A stretch of DNA of 64,000 bases. Source: Tolypothrix sp. PCC 7910 (GTDB lineage: Bacteria; Cyanobacteriota; Cyanobacteriia; Cyanobacteriales; Nostocaceae). Location: contig NZ_CP050440.1 of assembly GCF_011769525.1 (NCBI RefSeq), positions 3,597,501-3,661,500 on the forward strand, written 5' to 3'. Position 1 is the stretch's first letter, and every line of letters starts with the position of its first letter. Below the pieces are notes generated by a model, which had not been told where the DNA came from, searched no databases, and saw only the letters and a list, made by a program, of their open reading frames with translations. Positions 44,483 through 52,961 of this stretch are shown here, one piece after another. Made by a program: the position numbers and the translations under genes.

Positions 44483-44977
44483 TTAGAGTTCATGGAAATG
44501 ATAGGTAACGGCTCCAGTTTTGGGGTCGTTGTCTATTTTGGCGTAACCGGATTTATACATTTCCTTGAGTGCGGCTTCTACTTCTGCAAAGTTAGCTCCC
44601 GTACCTTTCACACCTTGGGTCACAGTGAGATAGCCACCATTTTTTTCTGCCACTTCAATCAATTTAACTATCAGTTGGTTACCAGTAGGGCGGTAAACTT
44701 GAGAGGCGATCGCAGGTTGATTCAATGGGACACCCAAGGGAGATAAACCCGCTTTTGACCTCAGTTTGAGACTATATTCGTCAACCATGTTAGGGATGAG
44801 GAATAAATCGACGAACTGCCCACAGTAGAATAGCCCAAACGTACACAGCCACAACACACCCGTCCCGATTTTGCCGTTGTATATCCGGTGCAGTCCCCCC
44901 AAGCCGAAAAACCCCATAGCACACAAGATGTAGGAAACAAGAAGACGGTCTTGATTGGTGTTATTATCAACCTTCAT
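44483..44977 (-). CDS. TM2-domain membrane protein
   Basis: A 164-residue protein with a TM2 domain: two membrane helices separated by a short turn (LVSYILCAMGFFGLGGLHRIYNGKIGTGVLWLCTFGLFYCGQFVDLFLIP, about 13-62). The C-terminal half is soluble, with ATQ-type repeats not evident and a helical segment around LIEVAEKNGGYLTVTQGVKG that resembles a short winged-helix or adaptor fold. TM2 proteins occur widely with unknown function. It converges with DUF2996 and stands at the far side of the acsF leader. Confidence 0.85.
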   Translation of the reverse strand: MKVDNNTNQDRLLVSYILCAMGFFGLGGLHRIYNGKIGTGVLWLCTFGLFYCGQFVDLFLIPNMVDEYSLKLRSKAGLSPLGVPLNQPAIASQVYRPTGNQLIVKLIEVAEKNGGYLTVTQGVKGTGANFAEVEAALKEMYKSGYAKIDNDPKTGAVTYHFHEL

Positions 44978-45449
44978 GTTGTTTTGATTCCCTTGGATTC
45001 GCGCTTACAATCTGAGACGCTTTTGTGGCGCTGTTTTGTTTCATACTAAGTCTGTTGTTAGCTTTTCGCCCACAAGCTGGATGCAAAAAAGGGTACAAAG
45101 ACCTTAGCTGACTCCCAATACCAAATTGCTGATTCCGCAGAATATATAACTATTGTTGCAACTCTTAACGTTTTATCTACAAATTTTGAGCCTGTACCTT
45201 GATAGACTGAACTTTATCAGCCTTAGTGATAAGTACTGTATCCCTTGCTTAAAAGCTAGAGGATTTAGCAATAATATAATTTGTAATTGATAATTCGTAA
45301 TTCGTAATGAAAAGCTCATTTATGAATTACGAATTATAGAGTGTACTTTAGGGCATATAGAAAACTGGGTTAGAGAGCAATCTCACCAGGTAAACCCTAA
45401 ATGCTTGGAGAGCTACCCATAAACAGGACTCTAGGTAAATACGTAATAT

Positions 45450-45523
45450 CCTAGTTGGTTCGGGTAGGACAAGATATGTAAGACCTAGCCAATCTAGTAG
45501 CATCACTACTAAATGTAACTAGG
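45450..45523 (+). ncRNA. Putative three-way-junction RNA in the acsF leader
   Basis: CCTAGTT (45450-45456) pairs with AACTAGG (45517-45523) to close a junction that holds GGGTAGG/CCTAGCC (45462-45468 / 45484-45490, one mismatch) and TAGTAG/CTACTA (45495-45500 / 45506-45511, loop CATCA). Read by eye only; covariation is not tested. It could be a cis-acting leader or a small RNA. Confidence 0.35.
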
Positions 45524-45540
45524 CAATATCTGCTCAAGAA

Positions 45541-45566
45541 TCTCCCAAATTTTTGCAGATGGGAGA
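45541..45566 (+). promoter_or_regulatory. Hairpin in the acsF leader
   Basis: TCTCCCA (45541-45547) pairs with TGGGAGA (45560-45566), loop 12 nt. It ends about 90 nt before the acsF ATG, with no T-run after it, so it is a leader hairpin rather than a terminator. Confidence 0.45.
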
Positions 45567-45656
45567 GTGTCAATGTCGTCTAGTTACGCCTTGAGAGCGT
45601 CTGACGTTGGCTTTCTGGTGTACTAAAGATAATAAAGACAGAAGAGAAATCAAAAC

Positions 45657-46733
45657 ATGGTAGATTCCCTCAAAAAACCAGGCTTTGAAGAATTGCGTCC
45701 AGGGATTAAAGTCCCGGCAAAAGAAACACTATTAACACCCCGGTTTTACACCACCGACTTTGATGAAATGGCGCGGATGGATATCTCCGTCAATGAAGAC
45801 GAGTTACAAGCCATTCTCGAAGAGTTTCGTGCTGATTACAACCGCCATCATTTTGTTCGGGATGCCGAGTTTGAACAATCCTGGGATCATATTGATGGGG
45901 AAACTCGCCGTTTATTCGTTGAATTTTTAGAGCGTTCTTGTACAGCCGAGTTTTCTGGGTTTTTGCTGTACAAAGAACTTGGCCGCCGCTTGAAAGATAA
46001 AAGCCCAGTTTTAGCCGAGTGCTTTAACTTGATGTCACGGGATGAAGCCCGTCATGCTGGCTTTTTGAATAAAGCGATGTCAGACTTTAATCTTTCTCTA
46101 GATTTAGGGTTTTTGACAAAGAGCCGCGATTACACATTCTTTAAACCGAAATTTATCTTCTACGCCACATATCTTTCCGAAAAAATCGGTTATTGGCGTT
46201 ATATCACCATTTATCGTCACTTAGAAGCACATCCTGAAGACCGGATTTATCCAATTTTCCGGTTCTTTGAAAACTGGTGTCAGGATGAAAACCGTCATGG
46301 TGATTTCTTTGATGCAGTAATGCAATCTCAACCACAAATGTTGAATGATTGGAAGGCGAAGCTATGGAGTCGCTTCTTCCTGTTGTCAGTGTTTGTGACG
46401 ATGTATCTCAATGACCTGCAACGCAAAGACTTTTATGCTTCTCTAGGATTGGATGCACGGGAATACGACATCTACGTCATCAAGAAAACCAATGAAACCG
46501 CAGGACGAGTTTTCCCGTTGATGCTGGATGTTGATAATCCAGAGTTTTATCAACGCTTGGATATTTGTGTTGAGAAGATGGCAAAATTAAATGCGATCGC
46601 CAACTCCAACACTCCTAAATTCCTGCAATTCTTCCAGAAGTTGCCAACTCTCGCTTCCATTGGTTGGCATATGGTTAAGCTGTACCTGATGAAACCCATT
46701 GATGCGGTTTCTGCTCAAGGTATGGCCCGCTAG
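45657..46733 (+). CDS. acsF: Mg-protoporphyrin IX monomethyl ester oxidative cyclase
   Basis: A 358-residue di-iron enzyme (AcsF/CHL27/ChlE, aerobic cyclase) that forms the isocyclic ring of protochlorophyllide in chlorophyll synthesis. The two carboxylate motifs are SRDEARH (about 126-132) and [11 protein letters not shown] (about 208-218). The start ATG follows AGAAGAGA. The protein is typical in length and ends with the conserved [14 protein letters not shown] tail. It is probably membrane-peripheral and works with Ycf54, which is not in the window. In cyanobacteria this oxygen-dependent form is the aerobic isozyme. A terminator follows immediately. Confidence 0.96.
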   Translation: MVDSLKKPGFEELRPGIKVPAKETLLTPRFYTTDFDEMARMDISVNEDELQAILEEFRADYNRHHFVRDAEFEQSWDHIDGETRRLFVEFLERSCTAEFSGFLLYKELGRRLKDKSPVLAECFNLMSRDEARHAGFLNKAMSDFNLSLDLGFLTKSRDYTFFKPKFIFYATYLSEKIGYWRYITIYRHLEAHPEDRIYPIFRFFENWCQDENRHGDFFDAVMQSQPQMLNDWKAKLWSRFFLLSVFVTMYLNDLQRKDFYASLGLDAREYDIYVIKKTNETAGRVFPLMLDVDNPEFYQRLDICVEKMAKLNAIANSNTPKFLQFFQKLPTLASIGWHMVKLYLMKPIDAVSAQGMAR

Positions 46734-46758
46734 TTGATCCTAGTTTGACAAAATTTTC

Positions 46759-46790
46759 AGTGGTTCTGTGTTAAATAGAGCCACTTTTTT
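46759..46790 (+). terminator. Intrinsic terminator after acsF
   Basis: AGTGGTTCT (46759-46767) pairs with AGAGCCACT (46777-46785, one G-T pair) around a 9-nt loop, and a T-run follows to 46790. It separates acsF from the next gene. Confidence 0.85.
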
Positions 46791-46870
46791 ATGTCACTTT
46801 CTGCTCATATTAATCTTGTATTTTAAATAGATAACCGCAAGATTATGCTTTTTAGCATTAGGAGGAGTAA

Positions 46871-47248
46871 ATGAGTCAGGCAATTGGACGTACTTGCTGG
46901 GCGATCGCAGAAGGTTACATTCCTGCTTATAGTACTGGCCCAGAACCCCAGTTTATTAGTCATGAAACAGTGTGTATTTTAAATGCTGGTGACCAAGATG
47001 CTCATGTAGAAATCACGATTTACTATAGCGATAGGGAACCTGTAGGTGGTTACAAAATCACGGTTCCTGCACGACGGACAAAACATATCCGGTTTAATGA
47101 TCTCAAAGATCCAGAACCCATTCCTCACGATACTGATTTTGCTAGTGTAATTCAGTCAGATGTGCCAATTGTGGTGCAGCATACTCGCTTAGATTCTCGA
47201 CAAGCAGAAAATGCTCTTCTCAGCACCATCGCTTACGCTCATAATTAA
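46871..47248 (+). CDS. Anabaena sensory rhodopsin transducer (ASRT) homologue
   Basis: A 125-residue cytoplasmic protein that I recognise as an ASRT-family protein: IGRTCWAIAEGYIPAY, FISHETVCILNAGDQDAHVEITIYY, ARRTKHIRFNDL and VPIVVQHTRLDSRQAENALL are near-exact matches to the Nostoc PCC 7120 protein as I recall it. ASRT is a tetrameric beta-sandwich protein that interacts with the microbial rhodopsin ASR and has been reported to bind DNA of photosynthesis genes. No rhodopsin gene lies next to it here; its neighbours are acsF upstream and a lipase downstream. The strong AGGAGG lies 5 nt before the ATG, and a terminator separates it from acsF. Confidence 0.88.
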   Translation: MSQAIGRTCWAIAEGYIPAYSTGPEPQFISHETVCILNAGDQDAHVEITIYYSDREPVGGYKITVPARRTKHIRFNDLKDPEPIPHDTDFASVIQSDVPIVVQHTRLDSRQAENALLSTIAYAHN

Positions 47249-47836
47249 ATTTATTATTCTTTGGCGACACTGCTCGATAGCAATAGCTAGTTTCAAATAA
47301 TGTATTTATACCAGCACAAATATATGAGTAAGGGCGTACAGATGTGCGCCCTTACTCATCATTGATGTGTTGCAATGTCTTTAAAATTAGTATTACAAGT
47401 ATTTTTAAATGAATCTCCTGTGTAGCGTAGCAATACTAATAAATATTTCGCTACAAAAGATGCAAACAAATAAATACTGCTATCAGAAAAGTCTAAACAA
47501 TCAATTATTTAATTCCTACAACCCAAGCCAAAGTAAGGGTACAAAAATTTCATACCCTGAATAATACTCAGTGGCTTTAAGGACATTTTTAGCAATTTTA
47601 AATAAAAAATAACCGTATTTTGAAGGTTTTTCCTCATCAGTCAAAGCAGATGTGACATTAAGCAAATTTTTTCAAACTTTCAGGCTAATTAGCCATTAAA
47701 CCTGAGATAATGTGCCTTTAAGTTCTATAGAAATCTTCAGTGAGTCTTGAGCATTTCTCAAAAATAATATTCTCGGCTACTTCCACAAGTTCAGAATCTT
47801 GATTTTGTGCGTTTAAGTAATATCTAACAAAACTAT
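47249..47836. other. Intergenic region with one hairpin
   Basis: 588 bp with no supported gene. A 13-bp perfect hairpin lies at 47324-47359, 76 bp past the ASRT stop. GGCTAATTAGCC (about 47683-47694) is a perfect palindrome upstream of the lipase and may be a binding site. Confidence 0.5.
47324..47359. terminator. GC-rich hairpin after ASRT
   Basis: ATGAGTAAGGGCG (47324-47336) pairs perfectly with CGCCCTTACTCAT (47347-47359) around a 10-nt loop. It is a likely 3' end of ASRT. Similar GTAAGGGCG...CGCCCTTAC hairpins are common repeats in Nostocales. Confidence 0.55.
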
Positions 47837-49174
47837 ATGGGCAGTAATCCAATTGTCTTAATCCACGGCTACTCTGCTTCTGGTGAATCTTTCAAAGTGT
47901 GGGAAAAAAAGCTAGAAGCTCGTGGGTATGATGTCTCAACTATCCATGTTTGTAGCTATGTAACCTTGACTAATGAAGTCACAATTAAAGATATTGCCGA
48001 AGGTTTTGATCGGGCATTATCTATAGAGGGAGGGTTAGACCCAGATCAGGAATTTGATGCGATCGTTCACTCAACTGGGATGCTGGTAATTCGCGCTTGG
48101 TTGACTGCTTACTCACAAAAGCGACGGAATCGGCTTAAGCACTTGATTGGGCTAGCACCAGCTACCTTCGGTTCTCCCTTAGCTCACAAGGGACGGAGTT
48201 GGTTAGGTGCAATGTTTAAAGGAAACAAGGAGTTTGGCCCCGACTTTTTAGAGGCTGGGGATTTAGTTTTAGATGGATTGGAACTAGGAAGCAAATTCAC
48301 TTGGGATTTGGCCCATAAAGATTTATTTGGCAGTGAAATATTTTATGGGAACAAAAATGATACCCCTTATGTATTTACCTTCTGTGGTACAAGTCCCTAT
48401 AGCGGTTTAGCCAAATTAGTCAGCGATCCCGGAACTGATGGTACTGTGCGCTGGGCGGGTTGTGGTTTAAATAGCCGCAAGATTTTACTTGACTTAACCA
48501 AACAGCAGGAAGAGGAACAGCGCATCGATTTTGATGGTTCCAAGAATGATGGTATTGCACCCACAGTATTAGTTGAGGGGTTGAATCACCAGACAATTAT
48601 GAGCAATCCCCGCGATGAACTAGTGGATGCAGTTTGTGAAGCACTGCAATTCACCCCCGAACAAAAAATTCAGGATTGGCAGATAAAAACTACGGAGAAA
48701 CTCTCACCAAAGACTATTGATTTATGGCAGCAGTTTGTCGTTCGTGCCGTAGATGAACGTGAAGATCCCATTCCTGACTACCACATTCAAGTATTCACCC
48801 AAGGTAATGATAACTTCCAAGCTATAGATAATTTTGCTGCCAACGTACATACATATAGTGGGGATAAAAGCCTTCGCTGTTTCTATGTCAACTTGAATCG
48901 GATTCTCAATCCCCAAAATTTGCAGCAACCAACGAATCTACCAAATTTGATGATGCGCGTTATTGCATCATCAGGTTCACAGCTAATTGACTATCTGGGA
49001 GTGAATAATAAAGGAGAGTGGGATGCACAGATGGATATCTCATACCTATTACGGGAATCCAAAGTGAGACTTTTCTGGCCGTTTACAACTACTCTGATTG
49101 AATTAAAGCTAAATCGCGAACCTCGCAAGGATGTTGCCAAGTTTTTACAGCGGTTACAGTCTATGACACAATAA
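47837..49174 (+). CDS. Alpha/beta-hydrolase, lipase/LCAT-like
   Basis: A 445-residue hydrolase. The opening NPIVLIHGYSASGESFKVWEKKL (about 4-26) gives the oxyanion-hole HG. The nucleophile elbow is DAIVHSTGMLVIRAW (Ser at about 77-80; HSTG in place of the usual GxSxG). The C-terminal domain (about 295-445) is separate and beta-rich. There is no signal peptide. The fold resembles lipase/PGAP1/LCAT proteins. The activity could be lipase, esterase or acyltransferase; the substrate is not known. It stands alone. Confidence 0.8.
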   Translation: MGSNPIVLIHGYSASGESFKVWEKKLEARGYDVSTIHVCSYVTLTNEVTIKDIAEGFDRALSIEGGLDPDQEFDAIVHSTGMLVIRAWLTAYSQKRRNRLKHLIGLAPATFGSPLAHKGRSWLGAMFKGNKEFGPDFLEAGDLVLDGLELGSKFTWDLAHKDLFGSEIFYGNKNDTPYVFTFCGTSPYSGLAKLVSDPGTDGTVRWAGCGLNSRKILLDLTKQQEEEQRIDFDGSKNDGIAPTVLVEGLNHQTIMSNPRDELVDAVCEALQFTPEQKIQDWQIKTTEKLSPKTIDLWQQFVVRAVDEREDPIPDYHIQVFTQGNDNFQAIDNFAANVHTYSGDKSLRCFYVNLNRILNPQNLQQPTNLPNLMMRVIASSGSQLIDYLGVNNKGEWDAQMDISYLLRESKVRLFWPFTTTLIELKLNREPRKDVAKFLQRLQSMTQ

Positions 49175-49197
49175 GTTGCGACTTGTTCTTTTCATCA

Positions 49198-49230
49198 ATC
49201 AGGTTACGTGAAAGCTAAAAACCTGATTTT
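49198..49230. terminator. Intrinsic terminator after the lipase gene
   Basis: ATCAGGTT (49198-49205) pairs with AACCTGAT (49220-49227) across a 14-nt loop, followed by TTTT. It serves the lipase gene and lies between convergent genes. Confidence 0.7.
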
Positions 49231-49329
49231 GGGTAGATTAGGTTTTGCTATTGCTCAACCCAACCTACCAATTTTGATATGCTTTCGTCGATTTTAAACA
49301 GTTGATTGAGTTTGTAGAAAATAGCGATT

Positions 49330-50328
49330 TTATTTACCAAATCTACGATCTATATCATCCGCTTGAGAACCACCGCGAGTAGAGTTAATTCTTAAAGAGG
49401 CCCGATCTTTAGAAAGGTTATAAGTTAAAGGCTTTGTTTTAGAAATGCGGGCTTCACCTTCTTTGGCTAAACTTTGAGGTGGGTATTTAATCATTAAAGC
49501 TTTAATCGCCTCAATTCTTTTAGGTACTGCTGGATGACCTGAATCAGCTTCAGAACCAGGCATTTGAGATAGAACTTGCATAACTCGCAGACATCCTTCA
49601 GAATCAAAGCCGGCTTTCACAGAAGCTATATAGCCAATTTCATCAGCTTCAAATTCGTGTTGTCTCTCTTGCTCGGCTAGGCGTTGTTCTAGTTCTTTTT
49701 TCTTTCTTTCAATAATCTCATTGATGCGTTTTTGTGAATCTGCTTGGCGTTGCACACCTTGATTACCCAACACCGAACCTAAGAGTCCACCAACAGTTCC
49801 TCCGACTACACGATTCACTACAGCACCACTAACAACAGCCGCTGTTGACTCTTCATTTGCTGCTTGTTGTTCTCCTAAAACTTCTCTTTTTGCTTCTTCT
49901 TCTATCTTGGCAATTAACTCATTTTTTTGTGCTACACCAATCGCAATGTGCCGTTTAGCATGGTGACCCATTTCATGAGCAACTACACAAGCTAATGCAG
50001 AAGAATCACCAGCTAATTGGTCAAGGATACCATCATAAACCGCTATGAGATTGACATCGGTTGCAAATGCATTCACATCATATTTAGGAATAGTCACAAT
50101 TCGCCAAGGTCGATTATCAAATTCATTAGCACGTGCAATTCTATCTATCACTCGATAAAGGGCATAAAAATCTTCAGGAAGTTGCTTTTTTGCCTGCTCA
50201 TAGTTGGATGAGGATGTAGGGGCTGGTTTTTTTGGTGTGGCTGGTTTAGCTAATACTGGAAGTGTTGCAGATAACAAAAATAGGCACAAAGAACCACTAG
50301 TCAGGAGTTTAGTTTTCCAGTTGCTCAT
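49330..50328 (-). CDS. Exported M48-family metalloprotease
   Basis: A 332-residue zinc endopeptidase of the M48 (HtpX/BepA/Oma1-like) family. A signal peptide (SLCLFLLSATLPVLAKP, cut near residue 28) places it in the periplasm. The zinc motif is HEMGHH (about 117-122, in VAHEMGHHAKRH), with the third ligand in HEFEADEIGY. An unusual insert between them is helical and charged (KRINEIIERKKKELEQRLAEQERQ), and the GGTVGGLLGSVLGNQG stretch just before it is glycine-rich. BepA-like members help outer-membrane protein quality control, which could relate to the barrel at 5239 but is not shown by context. Confidence 0.9.
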   Translation of the reverse strand: MSNWKTKLLTSGSLCLFLLSATLPVLAKPATPKKPAPTSSSNYEQAKKQLPEDFYALYRVIDRIARANEFDNRPWRIVTIPKYDVNAFATDVNLIAVYDGILDQLAGDSSALACVVAHEMGHHAKRHIAIGVAQKNELIAKIEEEAKREVLGEQQAANEESTAAVVSGAVVNRVVGGTVGGLLGSVLGNQGVQRQADSQKRINEIIERKKKELEQRLAEQERQHEFEADEIGYIASVKAGFDSEGCLRVMQVLSQMPGSEADSGHPAVPKRIEAIKALMIKYPPQSLAKEGEARISKTKPLTYNLSKDRASLRINSTRGGSQADDIDRRFGK

Positions 50329-50838
50329 GATTTTCAGTATTTTGGTATTTGGAATTTATTTTATACAATAGAGCAATTATATACTGTAAGGCTCAATTTT
50401 GTGGATATGCTGCCTTATAGTGCTTTCTTCTCCCTTATAGCGATTCTTGGGTTGGCAATTTACATTGAAAAATTTACTAATTTTTGTAAAAAAAGATATA
50501 TGCGTACTTAAATAAATAGAGAAACTACATACAGCAGATTGCAAGTAGGTGAGGTACAGATAATTTTAAGGGCACGGTACTTGCCGTGCCCCACCTACCT
50601 CATTTATCTGAGATACGCTGTATATTCTTCTTCTGTCACTTTCTAGGAGTGCGATCGCAATCAGTCTGATGAGGCAATCAATACAAGCTATACTATGAGA
50701 AAAAATCGCTCTTAGATTTGTTATTAGAAAAGAATTGTGCGTAGGCGTAGATATCGCCTACTATACAAAAGCTCTAGAATTCAGACATGGCAAAAGTTTC
50801 GCAAAACTTGCAAAACAGGGATAACTATAAATTACCTA
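50329..50838. other. Intergenic region with a MITE-like hairpin element
   Basis: 510 bp without a gene. A hairpin-bearing segment lies at 50529-50623 (separate entry). The rest is AT-rich with no further feature. Confidence 0.5.
50529..50623. repeat. Hairpin element with short inverted ends (MITE-like)
   Basis: A 95-bp segment with ATACAGC at 50529-50535 and its complement GCTGTAT at 50617-50623, and a central hairpin GGGCACGG (50570-50577) / CCGTGCCC (50584-50591), loop TACTTG. No target-site duplication was confirmed. It may be a dispersed Nostocales repeat. Confidence 0.45.
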
Positions 50839-52131
50839 TTATTTTGACCCATCTAAACGTCGTTGCCATTCACTGTCAATTTGTGCAGAACGCTCAAATT
50901 CCTGTTCCAGTAAATCAGTCTCGCTAGAGTACACTAAATCTTCTTTGCTAATCACCTTTTCTGCAGCAAACTGGCGAGCATAGTCAATCTTTTGCTGTAG
51001 ATTTGCATCCACATCTGTTAATAGTCTGGCACGAGAAAGGCGATCGCGGTTACGTGCGGTAATTTGACGATTGCGCCACTGAATCCAAAAATAACGCAGT
51101 AATGGTATACCTAAAAAGCCTGTTCCATAAGCTAACAGTAGCCAGTAAATGCTTTGTACAAAAGCTACTAACCCGCCTAATTGTGCTGCAACAGTACCAT
51201 CTCTTAACAGACTTCCCAGTACTAAGGCTCCCACAAAATTGAGTATACCTAACCCAGCACTGAGCATAATTTGTCCGGAACCTGCTGCACTAAAACGCCA
51301 TAGTGATTCCTCTAAATACACAGGAATAGATTGACGACGCTGGGTGCTAGCTCTAACTTGTAATTCTGGGAAGTAATAAACAATTTGCCCTTCTGGACTT
51401 ACTTCTGGTTGCCCATTAAATCTTGTGAGTACAGGTAACATATAGTCTTCGTACTCTTGTTGATATTTTTCACCAAGATGATCCAAATAAGGAGCGATTT
51501 GTTCTGCTACCACTGCACCACGATGATTGCGAATCACAGCAGCAATTTCTTGCCAACGGCGTTCTTCTAAATTGGCATTAGGATTACCATCACCAAACAA
51601 AAATGAAAATACTGCCTCCAAGAAATTTAGATTACTATTCTGGTTTCTTTCACGTCGTCGCTCCTGGTATTCGGTATGATAATTGGGGCTTAAATACCAA
51701 AATAAATCAGGAAAAAAGAAGAAGCCTCCACCCCCAGAGTAACTACCTCTATTGTCGCTATCACGATCTGAGTTGAGAGAACTTTGGATTAAGAAGATGG
51801 TAATAATAATGAGGACTATAGAAACTATTAAGAAAATTCCAAAGGAAATCCTAATTAAGTAAAATAAAGTCCCCCAAACCTTTTGCCACCATTCTTGAAG
51901 GCGTAACTGCAAATATTTGTTGCGTAAAATTGCTCGAAAATCTTTAGGAAATAGGTAAACAATATCACCTGATTCTGCTACTTGTAAATGTCCGCCAGCG
52001 TCAGATGCTAAAGCTAATAACCCTTGTCCAGCCTGTGCAATATTTAATCCTGCCTGGGTGGCGACATCACCAACAGTGACACGATAACCCAGTTGTTCCA
52101 CAGCCTGCATAATGGTGGGATTGGGAGTCAT
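50839..52131 (-). CDS. Conserved cyanobacterial membrane protein
   Basis: A 430-residue protein with an N-terminal soluble domain (YRVTVGDVATQAGLNIAQAGQGLLALASDAGGHL, winged-helix-like), a membrane helix (FYLIRISFGIFLIVSIVLIIITIFLI, about 88-113), a Gly/Phe-rich loop, a second helix-rich domain, and two further membrane helices (about 293-345). I recall a similar protein in plant plastids. The start is very well supported: AGGAGG 8 nt before the ATG. No catalytic motif is seen. It is likely a thylakoid- or plasma-membrane protein of unknown role. Confidence 0.85.
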   Translation of the reverse strand: MTPNPTIMQAVEQLGYRVTVGDVATQAGLNIAQAGQGLLALASDAGGHLQVAESGDIVYLFPKDFRAILRNKYLQLRLQEWWQKVWGTLFYLIRISFGIFLIVSIVLIIITIFLIQSSLNSDRDSDNRGSYSGGGGFFFFPDLFWYLSPNYHTEYQERRRERNQNSNLNFLEAVFSFLFGDGNPNANLEERRWQEIAAVIRNHRGAVVAEQIAPYLDHLGEKYQQEYEDYMLPVLTRFNGQPEVSPEGQIVYYFPELQVRASTQRRQSIPVYLEESLWRFSAAGSGQIMLSAGLGILNFVGALVLGSLLRDGTVAAQLGGLVAFVQSIYWLLLAYGTGFLGIPLLRYFWIQWRNRQITARNRDRLSRARLLTDVDANLQQKIDYARQFAAEKVISKEDLVYSSETDLLEQEFERSAQIDSEWQRRLDGSK

Positions 52132-52336
52132 TGCTCTCCCCTCCTGTTAAATATCTTTACTCTCTTTCTTTAAGTATAAAGTTTTATTTGGAAAGGCTGA
52201 GGAGAGCGATCGCTAATTCCAAATTCACCTGCAAACAATTCTTGATTTTTGCGAATTTGCTGTTTTGGTTGCCGCTTCATTCATGTTAAAATTGTCTTTC
52301 TCGGCTTGGTTAAACAGCAAATTTTCTGCTTGCAAT

Positions 52337-52816
52337 ATGGTTCAGTATACTCTCGCTCAAAGTCCAGAAATTATCCTCACTGTTTCTGGCAAAGACTCAG
52401 CCAAAGCCCGTGAGAAAGCAATGGATCAACTGATGGAACTGATGGATGCAGGTAAGCTACCCACAGAACTAGAAGAAGGATTTGGCCCTCAACAATTAAT
52501 TGAAATTAAAGAGCCAGCCACTGATACTACTAGTGGCGAAGATGCTATTACTCAAGCTGTCCAGATTCTTAGCAACTTGGCCACACTCAAGCTCAAAGTT
52601 CAAGAATCACGTAATGAAGCCTTAGAAATTCGCAAAGCAGTTGACGTTCTGTTCTCAGATAATTCGGTGACTGAAGAGGAAATTACTCGCCTCAAAGAAG
52701 GATTCAAAGTGCTGAAGAATTTTGCCCAAGCTAATCTACGTTTCCAAGAGGCTAGAACTAAAGCCGAACAAGCACGAGAAGTTCTCGATCAGGCTTTAAA
52801 ATCACCAGATAAATAG
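52337..52816 (+). CDS. Conserved cyanobacterial coiled-coil protein
   Basis: A 159-residue protein from ATG 52337 (MVQYTLAQSPEIILTV); an earlier TTG at 52265 would add an unlikely segment. The N-terminal part is a short beta-alpha unit (IILTVSGKDSAKAREKAMDQLMELMDAGKLP). The rest is a charged helix, probably coiled coil (LKVQESRNEALEIRKAVDVLF, then LRFQEARTKAEQAREVLDQAL). The family is unknown to me. No membrane segment. It is divergent from the membrane protein gene at 50839, across a 205-bp gap that contains a HIP1 octamer. Confidence 0.8.
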   Translation: MVQYTLAQSPEIILTVSGKDSAKAREKAMDQLMELMDAGKLPTELEEGFGPQQLIEIKEPATDTTSGEDAITQAVQILSNLATLKLKVQESRNEALEIRKAVDVLFSDNSVTEEEITRLKEGFKVLKNFAQANLRFQEARTKAEQAREVLDQALKSPDK

Positions 52817-52961
52817 CAAGCTGGTCAATTGTAAAATACCCAGAAGTCTTAAGTAAAATTATTCCTTTTATTTACTCAATATTTAGCACTGTTTTGGTAA
52901 TTGTTAATCACTAACTAAGTTAATTAATTAATTATGAATAACAATTACCCCTATTTCTCGT

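Larger units (their letters stand above)
44978..45656. other. acsF upstream region with structured leader
   Basis: 679 bp without a gene, shared by two divergent units. AATTCGTAATT repeats lie around 45280-45340. A three-way-junction-like set of helices occupies 45450-45523 and a separate hairpin 45541-45566, both upstream of acsF (described in their own entries). Confidence 0.55.
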
